Shown here: piece by piece, positions 49,101 to 62,600 of the stretch
Layout: each line of letters starts with the position of its first letter
How positions within the stretch are numbered: position 1 is the stretch's first letter
Assembly (NCBI GenBank): GCA_008360975.2
Contig: CM039182.1
Coordinates: forward strand, 45,706,491 to 45,770,490
DNA length: 64,000 nucleotides
Source of the DNA: Lichenostomus cassidix
Taxonomy: Eukaryota > Chordata > Aves > Passeriformes > Meliphagidae
Direction: 5' to 3'
Position numbers and translations under genes: made by a program
The notes under the pieces: model-generated
Databases searched by the model: none
Told to the model about the DNA's origin: nothing
The model's input: the letters and a program-made list of their open reading frames with translations, nothing else

Positions 49101-52100
49101 AGTTGCATTCCTCCACAAGAGCAATGGCTGGTGATTGAGACTTCTTCAAGCTGTTTATAGAATACTTCATTGCCTTTTCGTCCTTGTTGGGTGGTCTATA
49201 ACAGATTCCCACCATGACATCTGCCTCCTTGGCCTTTTCGCTGATTCTTACCCATAAACACTTGCCCTATGGCTACCATCACTACTGTTGACAGATTTTC
49301 ATGGATCTGCAAAAAATACAATTGCTAAAGTTAAACTAGAAGACAGAGCATAATGAACATTATTTGAATCATGTCAATATTCTATCTTTTTAGGGTATTA
49401 TTTGAAACACTTTGCAGGAAATTGAGTTCCACATGTGCTATTGTATTATGTAGTATTCCTATGTGTTGTTTTTGTTTGGTTTTTAGATAAAGTTATTGTG
49501 GGCAGTTACATGGGATATCTCCGAATCTTTAATCCACATCCTGTGAAACCTGGAGATGAAGTACAACCTGAAGACTTACTCTTGGAAGTGCAGTTGCGAG
49601 AACCAATATTGCAGGTGGAAGTAGGAAAATTTGTTTCGTAAGTAAACGGCAGGCTATGGTGCTGTTTATTTAAGTCTTAGATGGGATTTTCTTCCTTTGT
49701 TTTGGAGGGTGAGTTTTCAGTTTCTAGATGGACAACTATTAATCATATCTACAAATCTATGATATGCTATATCCTATAATATAATATTTGATCTGCTTCT
49801 TGAATCGTCTTGGTATGAGAGCATTTTTACTTTAGGTATATGAGAGGGTAATCTTCCAAATAATTATACAGTTTTTTAGAAGTATGTAGAACAGGAAAAG
49901 CTTTACATTGAAAGTCATCTTTTAAGGTGTTAAGAATACTTGACTAACTTGTTATGACCTAGGATGTAATACTAGCCAATTGTTTCTTGTTTGATAGAAG
50001 GTAGAAGACCCTTAAATCCAGTGTATTTAGTAGAAATAAGTGGCCAGGTAGAGGAGAGATACTGTGACTCTAAGGAAAACACCTTATAGTTAGTTGGCTG
50101 TAAGAGAATCTACTTAGGAGAACATTTATTTAGAAATCAGTTCTTAAAGGATTAATTTTAATTTGGAAATTAACTTCTAAACTGCAGCACGAGCTTTATT
50201 TAAAAAATGAAAGTAAAACCTGTACTAACCATGGGAAAGATTTATGCTCTGAGACCAAAGGGTCAATTACTCACCGAGTGACCCTGTGATATCATTCCCT
50301 GTGCAGGAATGATAGTGCCTTGCTCTGTGAAATGAGCTAAAACCTTTTATATATTTAAAGCACAAGTACTTCTCTGCTAGAAATACTGCTTTTGTTTGGG
50401 GGAAGAAGAATGTGAGGATTTGAAGGCTCCATGCACCTAGTACAAATGTGAATGTAAAATAAAGTAATTTCTGATTGCTGAATAATACTTGTTTGGAGGG
50501 ATGATCCACGTATTATCCCTCCATGAAGGATTAGCAGCACCTGGGTTCAAATGAGTTTCAAACTAAACTGGGAAAACAGTTGGGTTGCTATTGAATCTCC
50601 AAATATGTCCTTAAAGGATTCCTTTTGATTTTGAAATTAACTCCAAACACTTCTGTGGGAATTTAGGAAGATCAGTACTTCTAAGTTTTTATGCTAACAT
50701 CTAATGCCCAAGCCTCTGGATCTGGCCCATGTATGAGAACAATTTCAACATGTTACTTGAATTTTATGCTGCATGAATTTTACCTGAATTTGTCTGAAAA
50801 TAGTGGTTCTCTTACCCTTCTTTACAGTGGTACTGAAGGACTTCATCTGGCTGTGTTGCATTGCCGAAAACTCTGTGTGTATGCTGTTTCAGGTTAGTTT
50901 ACAGATCCAAGCTTTCCAGTGATTTTAAGTGTATTCTAAAGTTTGGATTAGGTTAACGTTAAACTTGGTATATATAGTGTTTGCTCATCATCCCTGAAGG
51001 TCTACAGTCATGTTCTTTCACTCAAGCCCATGTATGAAGAGGAAACATTAGTAATTAGGTTTAGCAGAGGTTAGCAGAAGTTTGCTGGTCTGCTCCATGC
51101 CTGAGATGCTGTGATGTGTGTGATGGTCTGTGGTCAGTAGTGATTGTGAGCAACTAGTTCTCATTATGGTTTTATGAATTGGTGTTATTGTTCAACACGC
51201 TAATGAATAAATGATTGTATAATGCCAACCTACTTAGCTATTTAAAAAGAAACAATTACAATTCTTTCTGAACTGAGAAGTCCAGAAAATATTTTAGAAA
51301 GCCAGAACCTTGGTAAGGTAGCCCATGAGAAGACAGGAGATTGGTACTGGTAAGGAGGTGAAACCACTAGGTTTTGTTTTAAATCCTCTCTTTTCTACTT
51401 CCTTGGGCTGGAAATTCTATATGATGTGTTCTCTCTGTATGTGAAGAGTCAAGTCACAAAATACATATTCTGTGCATTGATTTTTTTGCTTTATGTGCTC
51501 AGAGCAAAGCACAGATTTAAGAGATCTATTAATGGTACACCCATCTTCAAAATTCAACAGACAACATGGCGTTGTTCCTTTTCTCCGTGCAGGGACACAC
51601 TCTGTGGTTCCTTTCACTACAAGAGCATGGCTTTCTTGTAAGAGCACCTTGCTTCCTAGTTACAGACTTGTAGCCAGATAGATTACAAAAACATGCTCTC
51701 TTTTCAGATTCTTTTTGCCTGTCTGGAGACACCTGTGAAACTGGTCTTTGCTGAGGGGTAGTTCTTTGAGATGTACTGCAGTTTTCATGCTTTCCCTTTG
51801 CATGAAATAGTACTTATGCCTTAGGATTGTAGCCTACCAGTACAATTTTTATTAAAACAATTTATTTTTAAATTTGCATTAACAGCATACAACACTAAGT
51901 CTAAAATTCTTTAGTAGTTGTAATTTGCTGTTTGGTCTACATGGCTTAAGCAGTTAAGTAGTAATAAAATTTTGCAATCCTTTAATAGACTTTTCATACT
52001 AGTCTATGAACATTTGTGCTTTAATGGTAGTTTCTGTCATCTGAGTGGGTACTCTCAAACAAGCTCCTTTGTGAAATAACTATCATTATTTCTTTATGCT

Positions 52101-53444
52101 TTTAACGCAAATTATACTTTCATAAAGTGGAATCTTTACTTGCTTTATACGTTACCATATCTGTTATTCCTAATAAAATCACTATGCTGCTTCTCTTTGA
52201 CAAATGAAAGCATCCTTCAGGGCTGATTAAAGTATGGCCTTGATATTGTATTACAGCCAATATACACAGACTGACTACTTTCTAACCTGTTTATCCTGAA
52301 TTGTTGCTGATTATCTAGTTACTACTCAGCCAGGTCTTTTTCCCTCATGTCTATTCCAGTCTTTTCCCTAACATAGGCCTGCATTAGGGATAATTGTTTA
52401 AAAACGATGTTTGATTTGATTGGAGAAATTGCCTATAAAGGTTAGCATAAGCTACAAATCTTGTTTACGTTGTTGTAGGAATAATCTTTGCATAATTAAA
52501 GCTGTGGTAGGATTTAATGCAAAACACCTTTTTCCCAGCTGATGTGACTGTTCTCAAGGGTTTTCTTTTTTTTTTTTTTTTTTGTTTGCTAATATTAGTC
52601 CTTAAGTATTACTTTGTGTAATGAACTTCACTTTCTTCATGGGGTTCAGGAAGAACTTGATTCTCAAATGAAGAACTTTAATTTCTTTAGAGAGACTTTT
52701 AATTTCTGCTAGCTCCCTGAAGGAGTCAGGAAGTTATAATTCATGCAGACCTTTTCAGAGAGTTGGATGTATGTCACAAAATTATTTTTGGTACCATATG
52801 TTTGTCTTTTGTCTTTGCGTTGCTGATCACTGCATTTGATTTCTGGCAGAATAAAGGCTAATGATAAACATTTAATGTGTGATGTGCCCTAAACATAGCT
52901 TTGTCAAGTTATAGCTAATGACCAGCTACTGCTTTATTTGAGACAGAGACTATTGCACCTGAAGCTGGCTGTTGGATATAGTATGAGAAATAGCTAGAGA
53001 ATCATAAGAATTCCCCTTTGAGCAGGGTTTTTTTCTGGCGTTAGAGGTGTGCCCAGCATGAAAAATACATTTAAGTAATAAAATCTCAGCCTCTTGTGAG
53101 ATCTTTATTCCATGGTAATAATGAGACTTTATTTCTGGTTCTGGCCTTTAAGAATATTGTAGCTTGGTGATTTTTTTTTTTAAGAAAGCAGCAGTGTGTG
53201 CCTACATATCTCAAAGTCACTAGGAATTAAGTTACTTTTTTTTTCAGATTGTTGCACACTGATACTCCTTTACTTATTCCACGGTGCATGGATCAAATTA
53301 ATAAATATTATACCCCTTGCTTCTTTGTAGGAACTCAGGGAAATGTGGAGCATGGGAACCAGTATCAGATCAAACTGATGTATGAGCACAATCTTCAAAG
53401 AACTGCTTGTAATATGACCTATGGTCCATTTGGTGGTGTAAAAG
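46079..53444 (+). CDS. BBS9: BBS9 (PTHB1), 5' four coding exons; remainder beyond window
   Basis: CDS 46079-46190, 49487-49637, 50828-50892, 53331-53444, all with AG/GT borders and matching phases. It gives about 147 residues out of roughly 890. BBS9 is a core subunit of the BBSome, the coat complex that moves membrane proteins through the primary cilium. This part is the start of the N-terminal beta-propeller. Peptides [58 protein letters not shown] and [20 protein letters not shown] follow human BBS9 closely. The ATG is nine bases into its exon and is the conserved start. The next human exon (GRDLICIQSMDG...) was not found before 64,000, so the last intron exceeds 10.5 kb. Confidence 0.97.
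46191..49486 (+). other. BBS9 intron holding a long antisense CR1
   Basis: 3,296 bp, of which about 2.4 kb (46,890-49,310) is an antisense CR1. The rest is AT-rich unique sequence. Confidence 0.85.
46890..49310 (-). repeat. Long CR1 LINE, antisense, degenerate
   Basis: On the minus strand the element runs from about 49,310 (5' truncated) to about 46,890 (3' end). It includes endonuclease-side sequence and reverse-transcriptase pieces such as [26 protein letters not shown] and VVYLDFSK (motif A). Frames are broken by stops and shifts, and the usual FADD region is not seen, so it cannot encode an active enzyme. Confidence 0.93.
49487..49637 (+). CDS. BBS9: BBS9 second coding exon
   Basis: 151 nt: [20 protein letters not shown], then the [20 protein letters not shown] strand region of the propeller. 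Acceptor tttttag, donor TTTC/GTAAGT. Confidence 0.96.
49638..50827 (+). other. BBS9 intron
   Basis: 1,190 bp of AT-rich sequence. No repeat or other gene was recognised. Confidence 0.8.
50828..50892 (+). CDS. BBS9: BBS9 third coding exon
   Basis: A 65-nt exon coding [20 protein letters not shown] and SG. Acceptor tttacag, donor TCAG/GTTAGT. Confidence 0.95.
50893..53330 (+). other. BBS9 intron
   Basis: 2,438 bp with a poly-T run at 52,566-52,583. No other gene was recognised. Confidence 0.8.
52566..52583. repeat. Poly-T tract
   Basis: A run of 18 T following TTTTC. Confidence 0.85.
53331..53444 (+). CDS. BBS9: BBS9 fourth coding exon
   Basis: 114 nt: [20 protein letters not shown], then [17 protein letters not shown]. 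Acceptor tttgtag, donor AAG/GTAAGT. It is the last exon of the gene identified in the window. Confidence 0.97.
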
Positions 53445-56400
53445 GTAAGTTCCTTGTTGTACATTCTTTATAATTTGTTGTTTATTTGAATTTTGAAGTG
53501 CAGAATGGTGCTGCTGTCTAGAGGAAACCATCTTTCTATGCATGATGGTACCTTCATCAGATGCATATTGAAAATAACTGAGGTTGAAATGAGGCAAAGA
53601 ATATTAAGTGCAGAGTGGTTGTTTTCTCACATTTTGAACTGGATATGAGTTCACAAAGATAATATTGATTTTAAAAAACATGACAAAATTCCTGGCTCTT
53701 CCCTTGTAAAATACTTTAACATCTAAAAATAATAATTTTCTTCTGTGCTTTAATTCTGTTTTGCTTTTCTGCACTTGCTTATCCTGGACAAATTAAAAAG
53801 TTACCATCTTCTTTTGCTGAGCCTAAAGTATCAAGTGTCTTGAAGGATATGCAATGCAGACTTCTAAAAAATACCTAAAGTTTGATTGGAAAAACAGAAA
53901 GTGGACAGTAATATTTATGGTGTGTTTGTAGATCTGAATAAGTTGAATAGATATCAGTCAGTTTTGAACTTGTGGATGTTTTTGTGTTCTGATGTGGAAG
54001 TATTTAGATTGGCTTTGCATAACAACTCTTTCTCTTCAGAAGTAAAGATTGCCCAAAAATATTGGGGGGTGGCAGTCACTGACAAAAGTAGTGTCCTTAA
54101 ACTGTTGGCAGAGTGATAGTCACTTTCCAAGGCAGAAAGTCTCCTGCAAGATATTGCAAATATATCCTGAGTTCTGTGCCTGTGACAGGCTTCCAGTAAT
54201 AAAGTTACAATGCCTTACCCTAAATTCAGACTTGTCCCTGGCCTTAAATTCAGCTGACCAAAGTCCTTACTGATTGAAGAGATTTTTACCTACTGATTTC
54301 TTACAACTGCCTTGGGGAAAATGGTTGACTCATGTGGTTGAGAAGGTATAAATGCTGTATGTTAAGGAGTGAGTGTGTATGGTATGGGGATATTCCCGTT
54401 AACAGCAGAAAGACAATACAGAGGTTCCTAAATCTGAGAAGAGGGAATAATGTTCTCTGACATTCTACAGTGGAGTTGCAGTAACAAATGTATAGGGGGT
54501 TGTAAACTAAGTATTGTGAGTGTCTAGAATGGTTCAGAAAGACTAAAACAAGTAACTGTGTACCACCATGCTGTTCTGCAGAAGAAATTCTCTCAATTTT
54601 TGACATGCATGGGTGTTTACCATGGAAGTCTGAGTAGAGCTCTGACCACCAGCTCAGTCTTGATGCCAGACCTGTCTCATGAGCTGTGGTAGATGCAAGT
54701 AATCTAATGGATATGGTGTCTTTGCAAGCTAGGGAGACATGAGGTAATACCCTAGAATCTACTCAGCAAGCCAAACACTTTTCAGCACAGAGGATGGTCA
54801 AAATGAAGGCCAATCATGGCAAAGCAGCAAGAACAGCAGATGGAATCCTAGTAAGTTCTGTAAACTTTTCTGAGTTTCCTGTGTTAGCATGTCATGCTAA
54901 TTTCCTTTTCCTTTTTTCTTCACCATGTTCCAGTTCACATAAGTGTGTTTATTGCTGTTGGACAAAGAATGATCTCAAGTCATAAATAAACAAAGAAGGC
55001 AGAGATTTAGATTATGTGATGAATACTACTTGTTCATATTGTAAGATCAAGATGCTTTCTGTTTAATACTTAAATCTAGGAAAATTATAGTGAATGTTCA
55101 GGTACCTGGTAGGAGGCTAATAAGCCATGTGTTGAAGCATCAGAGAAGTTGGCAAAATGGACACTGGGTAAAGTTCTTTTGGGAAACGAAAGAATATTCT
55201 TTTTTGGTAGATTTCCTGGACCGAATGTTCTTTTTGTGGCTTTCCTGGGCTGATTAGATTTCTTACCAGGGATATGCTTTTAAACTTGCCCCAAGTCTTT
55301 TGCAATGAATCTATTTCAAGTTTTTTTTGTCATCTTTTATGTCTTGTTCTCTCATTGAGGCTTATGAATGACAGTATTGTGGTTTTATTTCCATCTTGGA
55401 AGACCAGCCAGATTGAACCAGAAAGGAAGTCTGTCAAGTGCTGTTAATTTTAGTAAACAAATGCCTGTCCTGGTCTGGCCTGCCATGCTGTCTATGTGTA
55501 TCTATGTTTGGCAGATGTTCTGGTGTGCCATTGAGAGTCTACATGAATAGTTTTTTTTTTTTGAATTATCAGTCTTCCTGAGGCTTCTCTGGAGTTCTTT
55601 TCAGTCATCTTCTAACAGTCTCACCTTCAGCAAAGGTTAATTAATTGTAGTGCTGTAAGCCAGCAGCAATGAGCTTGCTTGACTAGCAATGTAATTTCTG
55701 CACCACACTCTGAAAGCAGGATAACAAAATATAGGGAGAGTTTTTGCATTTATTGCCTTCTGTTACTACTGCGACTAATATGTGTCTTGTTGGTATACTC
55801 AATGGCAGTGGAACAGAAGGAGGAAAGCATGCATACAGGGAAAGCATGCTGTGGGAATGTTGGGGAGGACGGTGAATGTCAGTCCCCCAGGAACACGATT
55901 TTTCTGAGTTAGTAAAGAATGCTGTAGGAGTTGACACAGCACTTGATATATGAAGTTGCTCAGTCTTGCTCAGATTTCTGTTGCTGAAGGTTAAAACCCA
56001 AAGACTGAGAAGCTGACCAGTGGCTTGCGTGGATTAACAGCATACATTTTTCTTAAAAATAGCAGAGTGTGAATTGTCGTTGTCACCACTAGATGGTCCC
56101 CTTACTACAGTTAGCAGTCAGCGTTTTTAAAGCTGCATTTATCCTTGAACTGATTCTACAGGTGTATTTACTGCAACACTTAATGACGTGTAGAAAACAC
56201 AAAAGCGCTTTCTGAAAACCCCTCTAGCTAAAAGTCTTTTATTGATTGAAACAAACTGTGTACTGTTGGTTGTAGAACTTTAGCAAAAAGGTGAAGTGAA
56301 CTTGACTCTTACTTTCAGCAGAACTGTTAAAGGCCCAGGGGTGTGAGAAATAACTATGAACTCTCTTAGAAATTTAGCTAGAATTCTAAACATAGCTAAT

Positions 56401-57288
56401 GGAAATGTTTAAAATAGTAAATGGAAAACACCTAGAAAGATGAAAATATAGAAGTCAAGCATAGTGTAGTCAGAGTTACTCGTGACTTACAACTTTAAAA
56501 AATCTCTGGCAAAGGATTATAATGCAGATCTTTACATTTCTTTGCTGCTTTAGCTTTATGTTTGTTCCTTGCTGTCTCTGAACACTGGTGCTGAAATGAA
56601 AGCAAGGAAGTATCAAGAAGACACATAGGAAGATCAGCTACTGATTTTATATTTTAAAAAATCAGTATTGTTAGCCCAGACTTTCAAAAGTTGAATTTAA
56701 CTTTAAGACATTACCTTTGTTTTGAATGCATGTGTTTCCTTTTCATATTTCTGAACTCTTCCTCATGGTCTTAGAGCTATAAGTTGAGTTTGTCATCCAG
56801 TGCTCCAATTCTAGCATGTGGGTCATTTTAGAAAGGATGGTTCATGATAAAATCATGAGTCAGTAGAGCTGAACACTGGTTTTCAACCAAGTGGACCCTT
56901 AACCTAGCCACAAAATGTCATAGCCCTTAAGTAACGAACAGATTGTAAACTTCATGTTTTACTTCAGATATAAAATTTAAAGATCTTGAAGGTACTTCAC
57001 CTTAAGCTCTCTTTTTTTTCTTTTTTTAAGAAAATGAAGGTGAAAAAGCATACATCTTTATGATTTATGATGCACCCTTACTTATGGTAAGGACTCAACT
57101 CTACAAAAATTTTACTTTATATAGACCCATTCATCATGTAAGTTTTATAAGGTCAGATTAGACTATTATGGCATCATGCGATTACACCACTAGAGATGCT
57201 GTGCTAAGAGCTCAACTGTCATTATATGAAGTGATGTTTGCTGATAGTTTACAGTATCTTGGAAAGTATTTTCTGTTTTCGCATCTGT

Positions 57289-57361
57289 AGTTTTGGTTTT
57301 GGGGTTGTTTGGGGGTGGGTGTGGTGTGTGGTTGGTTTGTGTTGGTGGTTGGGGGTTAGGA
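57289..57361 (+). repeat. G/T-rich low-complexity tract
   Basis: Dense GGGG, GGGGG and GTGTG runs on the plus strand, immediately upstream of the CR1. G-quadruplex folding is possible, and the strand is the nontemplate strand of BBS9. Confidence 0.75.
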
Positions 57362-57479
57362 CCTTGAGCTTTGGAAGAGTGAACTTCCAGATGTCTATGG
57401 AATTGGTGAATGAGATACTCTGGAAAACTATCCTTAGGGACAAAGGAGCTGACCAGAGCTGTCAGCTCTTTAAGGACAC

Positions 57480-59345
57480 TTTTCTTAGAGCACAAAACTC
57501 TCCATCCCGATGTGTAAGAAATTGTGCAAGGCAGGGCAGACACCAGCATGGATGAGCAAGGATCTGCTCCTCAAACTGAGGAGTAAGAAAGAAGTGCACA
57601 GCCAGTAGAAACAGACTGACCTGGGGAGAGTACAGGGATATTGTTCAGATGTGTAGGGATGGGATTAAGAAAGTCAAAGCACTGATGGGACAGGACTCAG
57701 CAAAGGATGTGAAAAATCACAAAAAGCCATTCTGTAACTATATACAAGGCCAAGGAGGGTGTACCCCCTGATAAATGACAACAGATATGGTAACAACAGA
57801 TATGGAGAAGACTGAGTTTTTTGCCTTAGTCTTCAATGAGTTTTTTGCCTTAGTCTTCACTGACAGTCAGGTTTCCCACATCTCTCAAGTCCCTGAATTT
57901 AGTAAGAATTGGGAGAGACAAGTCCCTCCTGCTGTAAGCAAAGAGCAGGTTTGGGACCATTTGATGAAACTGAATAGCCACAAATCTGCGGGGCCTGATG
58001 ACATGCATCCCAGGGTCCTGAGGCAACAGGCTGGTGTTGTTGCAAAGCCACTCTCCATTGTATTTGAAAAGTCTTGGCTGTCAGGCAAAGTCCTTGTAAC
58101 TGGAAAAAGGGAAACATTGCTTCTCTTTGTAATAAGAGGAGAAAGGAATCTGGGGAACTATAGACCAGTGAACCTTTCCTCTGTGCCTGGGAAAATTATG
58201 GAGCAGATCCTCCTGGAAGCAGTGTTAAGACACATTGGAGGTGATCCAAGACAGCCAGCATGGCTTCACTAAGGGCAAATCATGTCTGACCAGTCTGGTG
58301 GCCTTCTATCATGGAGTGACTGCAATGGATGACAAGGGAAAGTGGATCGATATCATCTACCTAGGCTTCCCTAAGGTTTTTGACCATGGGCCCACATGGC
58401 ATTCTTAATTCCAAACCAAAGAGGTGTGGATTTGATGGAGGGACTATTCTGTGGATAAGGAATTGGCTGGATGGATGCAGCTGGAGAATTGCAGTCAATA
58501 GCTCTATGTCCAGGTAGAGGCTGGTGGCAAGTGGTGTCCCATAGGGACTCTGTCTGGGGACCAGTGCTCTTCAGTATCTTTGTCAATGATGTAGATAGCG
58601 GATCGAGTGTACCCTCAGCAAGTTTGCAGATGACACCAACTTGTGTGGTGTGATTGACACACCTGAAGGCCAGGATGCCATCCAGAGCACCTGGACAAGC
58701 TTGAGAAGTGGGTTCATGGGGACCTGGCAAGGTTCAGTGTGCCAAGTGCAAGGTGCTACACCTGGGTCTGGGCAGTCCCAGACATGAGTACAGACAGGGA
58801 GATGAACTAATTAAGAGCAGTCCTACAGAGAAGAACTTGGGTGTTTGTGAGGTGTTCCCATGGATGACAAGCTGGATGTGAGGCAACAGTTTGGGCTCAC
58901 AGCCTGGAATGCCAAGCATATTCTGGGCTGCATCAAAAGCAGCATGACCAGCAGGGCAAGGGTGATGATTGTTTCCCCTGTGAGACCCCACCTGGAGTGC
59001 TGCTTGCAGTTCTGGAGTCCTCAGCACAGGAAAGACCTGGACTCATTAGAGCAGGTCCAGAGGAGGTCCACAAAAAATTTAGAGGGATGGAACATTTCTC
59101 CTCCAAAGACAGGCTGAGAGAGCTAGGGTTTTTCAGCCTGGAGAAGAGAAGGCTCTAGGGAGACCTTGTTGTGGCCTTACAGTACTTAAGGGGGGCTTAC
59201 AGAAAAGAGGGAGAGTGACTTTTTACATGGGCGTATAGCAATAGGACAAAGGGGAATGGTTTCATACTGAGAGAGGTGTCCCATCCCTGGGAATTTTCAA
59301 GACCAGGTTGGATGGGCCTCTGAGCAACCTGATCTAGTGGGTCCC
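57480..59345 (+). repeat. Long CR1 LINE, sense to BBS9, degenerate
   Basis: Carries reverse-transcriptase sequence: an N-side frame at 57,775-58,272 ([36 protein letters not shown]), a motif A remnant near 58,356, and motif C (KFADD) at 58,620-58,634. The pieces are in different frames, so the element is dead. The 3' block near 59,270-59,340 is recognisable but internally deleted. Confidence 0.93.
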
Positions 59346-59360
59346 TGCAAGGAGCAGTGT

Positions 59361-59600
59361 CATCGTCAGCTAGTCCAGGTCACTCTGAGATAGGTCCAGT
59401 CTGACCTTGAATATTTCCAGGAATGGTGCATCCACCACCTCACTGCACAACCTGTTCCAGTGTTTTGCCACCTTCATCGTAAAAACCTTCTTCCTTATGT
59501 CTAATTTAAATGAACTCTTTTTTATTAAAACCTTTACCCCTCGTCCTGTAATAATACTCTCTTCTAAAAGGTTTGTTCCTGTAAATAATTTAAAATGTTG
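59361..59600 (-). repeat. CR1 LINE 3' fragment, antisense
   Basis: Reads on the minus strand as the CR1 3' block (plus-strand 'gtctgaccttgaatatttcc', 'ggtgcatccaccacctcact', 'aaaaccttcttccttatgtc'). It abuts the 3' end of the preceding sense CR1, forming a tail-to-tail pair. Confidence 0.88.
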
Positions 59601-62600
59601 TACTGGGCTGGTAAGTCCTAAGTAATGGAACTTTATTTGTCTGATTCAAAGTCACTGCTGATCGAAAGCTTCTGATAAATAAGTTGCATTTTTTTCCATT
59701 GTTAAAAGATTGGAATGAAGCAAGTGAACTGGATATAATGTTAAGAATTCCTTTTCTTATTCTTCTTTATCATGCAGTGTGTCTCTAGTTCAGTTTTAAG
59801 GGCATAAATCTGGTATTAATCTAGAAATAGTCAAATCTTATTAAGCAATATTCCATATTTCATTTACTCTTAATAAAGTTAAAACAATATTAATTGAAAA
59901 ACAGTGAGAAGGGGGTTTTTTGGTAGCTAGGTAGTGATTGGATTTTGAGCCAGTATTGTTACATTTTGTGATTGATATAATTTTGTCATAATTTTATATA
60001 ATTCCCATGTTTTTTGTTTATGGCTACACCAAAATCATGTAGGCCTTGTTATTTTAATTGAAATAATGATGAATTGGATCTGTTCTACCTGTGCAGGAAT
60101 TTTAGTTAATCAATTTACCATTGTTGACATCAGTTATATGAAATAATAGTAGTAAACTGTCCTCATGCAGTAATATTGAAACTCCTTATAGATGCATAAT
60201 CACACAGAGACTAATTGAGATAATTATCAGCTGCCTAAGAATCTCATGAATTTGCATATTGGCACAGTAAAAGACTTGAAGGGAATGGGCATTAAGCAAA
60301 ACTCATTTTTGACTCGGTGCAAATCAATTCATATTACTTCATAAATAATTTTTATTGTCTTTTCCTTACATGATGTTTAGATAGTTAGTGCTGAAATTAC
60401 CTTAATTTTGTACCTACAACATACAGAGTAAACTCTGACCTGTGCCTTGATTTTGTCATGTCCATATTGAAGGTATTTAGACATGGTCTGTTTTCCTGCC
60501 TGTAGAGAAACCTGAGAAAGAAAACACTAGTTTGGAAAATGACTCTTACTCCTGCTTTACAGTTTTCTGTTGAATGGATTAGGGCTTAGCTACCTTATAG
60601 CTGTTAGCCTAAGTCCTTCTATGTCTTGAAAAAGAGCCAATGTACTTGTGCCTGACTGCTCTTAACAAGAGAGATTTACTGATGTGAGCTGCTTATAAGA
60701 AGTGATGGTATTATTCTTTTTATAGTGGAAGAAAAGTGCCCTTATTACTTCTTTGAAAAAGGTTGCAGATCAGGCCACAATTTCATTCTTTGCCTTGTTT
60801 GCCTTGAGTCAGATGTGACTTATGTTTGAAGAAAGTATATGCAATAAATTTCTGGTGAATTAATGTGAAGAGTGGAGAAGGGCTTTAAAGTAAAAACAAA
60901 GCCACTGTTACATGAAACTTAGGCAGCTTTACAGATTATCACATAAATTTCCTGTGGTCAGTTGTGCGTTGGATAGGATAATAGCTCATATATGAACAAA
61001 CAACGCTGTGTAAGGAGTGAATAGTAAAGTTCTCTGCTTTGAGGATTGGTGAATGAAGTGCAGGTTTCCTGAGCCGCTCTCTGAAGTGCTTAGGAAATGT
61101 GTGAATGATCATGTGCTGTAGTAGGAGGATGCCCTTTCCCAGGTGAGGATTGAGTTCTGTGGTTGTTCTTCAGGCCCTAAGTGGTACGCTGAGGTGGGTG
61201 CATGAGCTCTCTGAGCACTTCCATTTTTCTTTTTCATTTTTTAAAAAAACCTTTTTTTTTTTCAATTTTTAAAATCTTTTCGTCTTCTTAAGAACTAAAG
61301 AAACAACATATTGACAGCTTACCAGTGGGGGACGCAATCTATTGGGGTGCTCTTGAATAGAATACTAATTTTATTTAGTGAGACAGAAAGCATAGTTCAA
61401 TAACTATGCTTTCTTAACTGCTGAATTATTTTCAAATGGCATTTAATTACAGATAAGGGTTTTGCACTATTACTGTTTCGTGTGATTCCACACACTTGCA
61501 TTATGTAATAGTTAAATAATAAGCGAATTAATCACAGTTTTATATAACTCTTTGAATGAGTGGATTAATGATTTAGTATTGGATCCCCCTAGTAAGCACA
61601 GGTTTTGAAATTTTCTTTTTCATCTGAAACCTTAATGCCTTAAGTTGGCTTCCAGAACAGTTCAGATTTATTTGAAGTTGTTTCATGGATACTATACCAA
61701 TAAGAGCAAATAATAAAACAATAGCAAAGGGAAGGGAAAAAGAAAACACAGCTTTGACATGAAAAAGTTAAAAGCACAAAAGTGTGAAAATACCTGGAAC
61801 TTATCTTTTTCTCAGCAAATGACCTTGAATTCATTTTACTTTTATTATAGCACTGGCCTAGAGGCAAAGTATGTTTGAGTGTTACAACAAAGAGGGTGCT
61901 ATACGGAGGAATTTTTTTAATAATGAAATACGACATATGCATAAACCATGAAACCTTGTAACAGGAAACTTTGTAAGAAGGGTAGACTGTGCTTAACTTT
62001 TCTACAATTCTGCAAGAAAAATTTTATTAAGTGTTAGACAGAAAAAAAATTATCAGCTGAGTTTTATGCTGTAAGGTTAAATGATTCTTATGACTGTGTT
62101 TAAATAGTAGAGCAGTATAAATTTGGACTTTGATTTATTGGCTAATTCTGTTAAGGAGCAGAATATTTAACTGTTGCCTTCCTGTTAAATTGCTTCTGCA
62201 TAAGGACAGATTTTTTTGAAAGCCTTGGGCTTCTGAAAGTTTTTCAAGGAATAGATCTGCTGATGATTACTTCCAAATGGTTTCTCACTTCACTTTGGAA
62301 AACTGTTAATGTTTTGGGTTTTGTTAATATTAATAATGAAGTTAGAGTCTCTTCTCTAAATTGAACATGTGAATGGAAAAATAATCAAGGAAAATATTCT
62401 CTGAATCTCTTACCATCCTTTTCTTTTTACTTTCTTCAGCTCTTCTTAACAGTAATGATCTAGCTTAATGATCACAGCCTAACTGAAATAAAAATTCTTA
62501 CTGCCTTCAGTATGCCAGAACTTTGCCTTAGTTATGAATTGCTAGATAAATATCGAATCTGCAATTTGTTTAAAAAAGCACTATAATTAAAGTGAAGTGA

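Noticed and set aside
57775..58272. 165-codon reverse-transcriptase frame
   Set aside because: It is part of a dead CR1 copy. The next RT segments are in other frames, so it is annotated as repeat and not as a gene.
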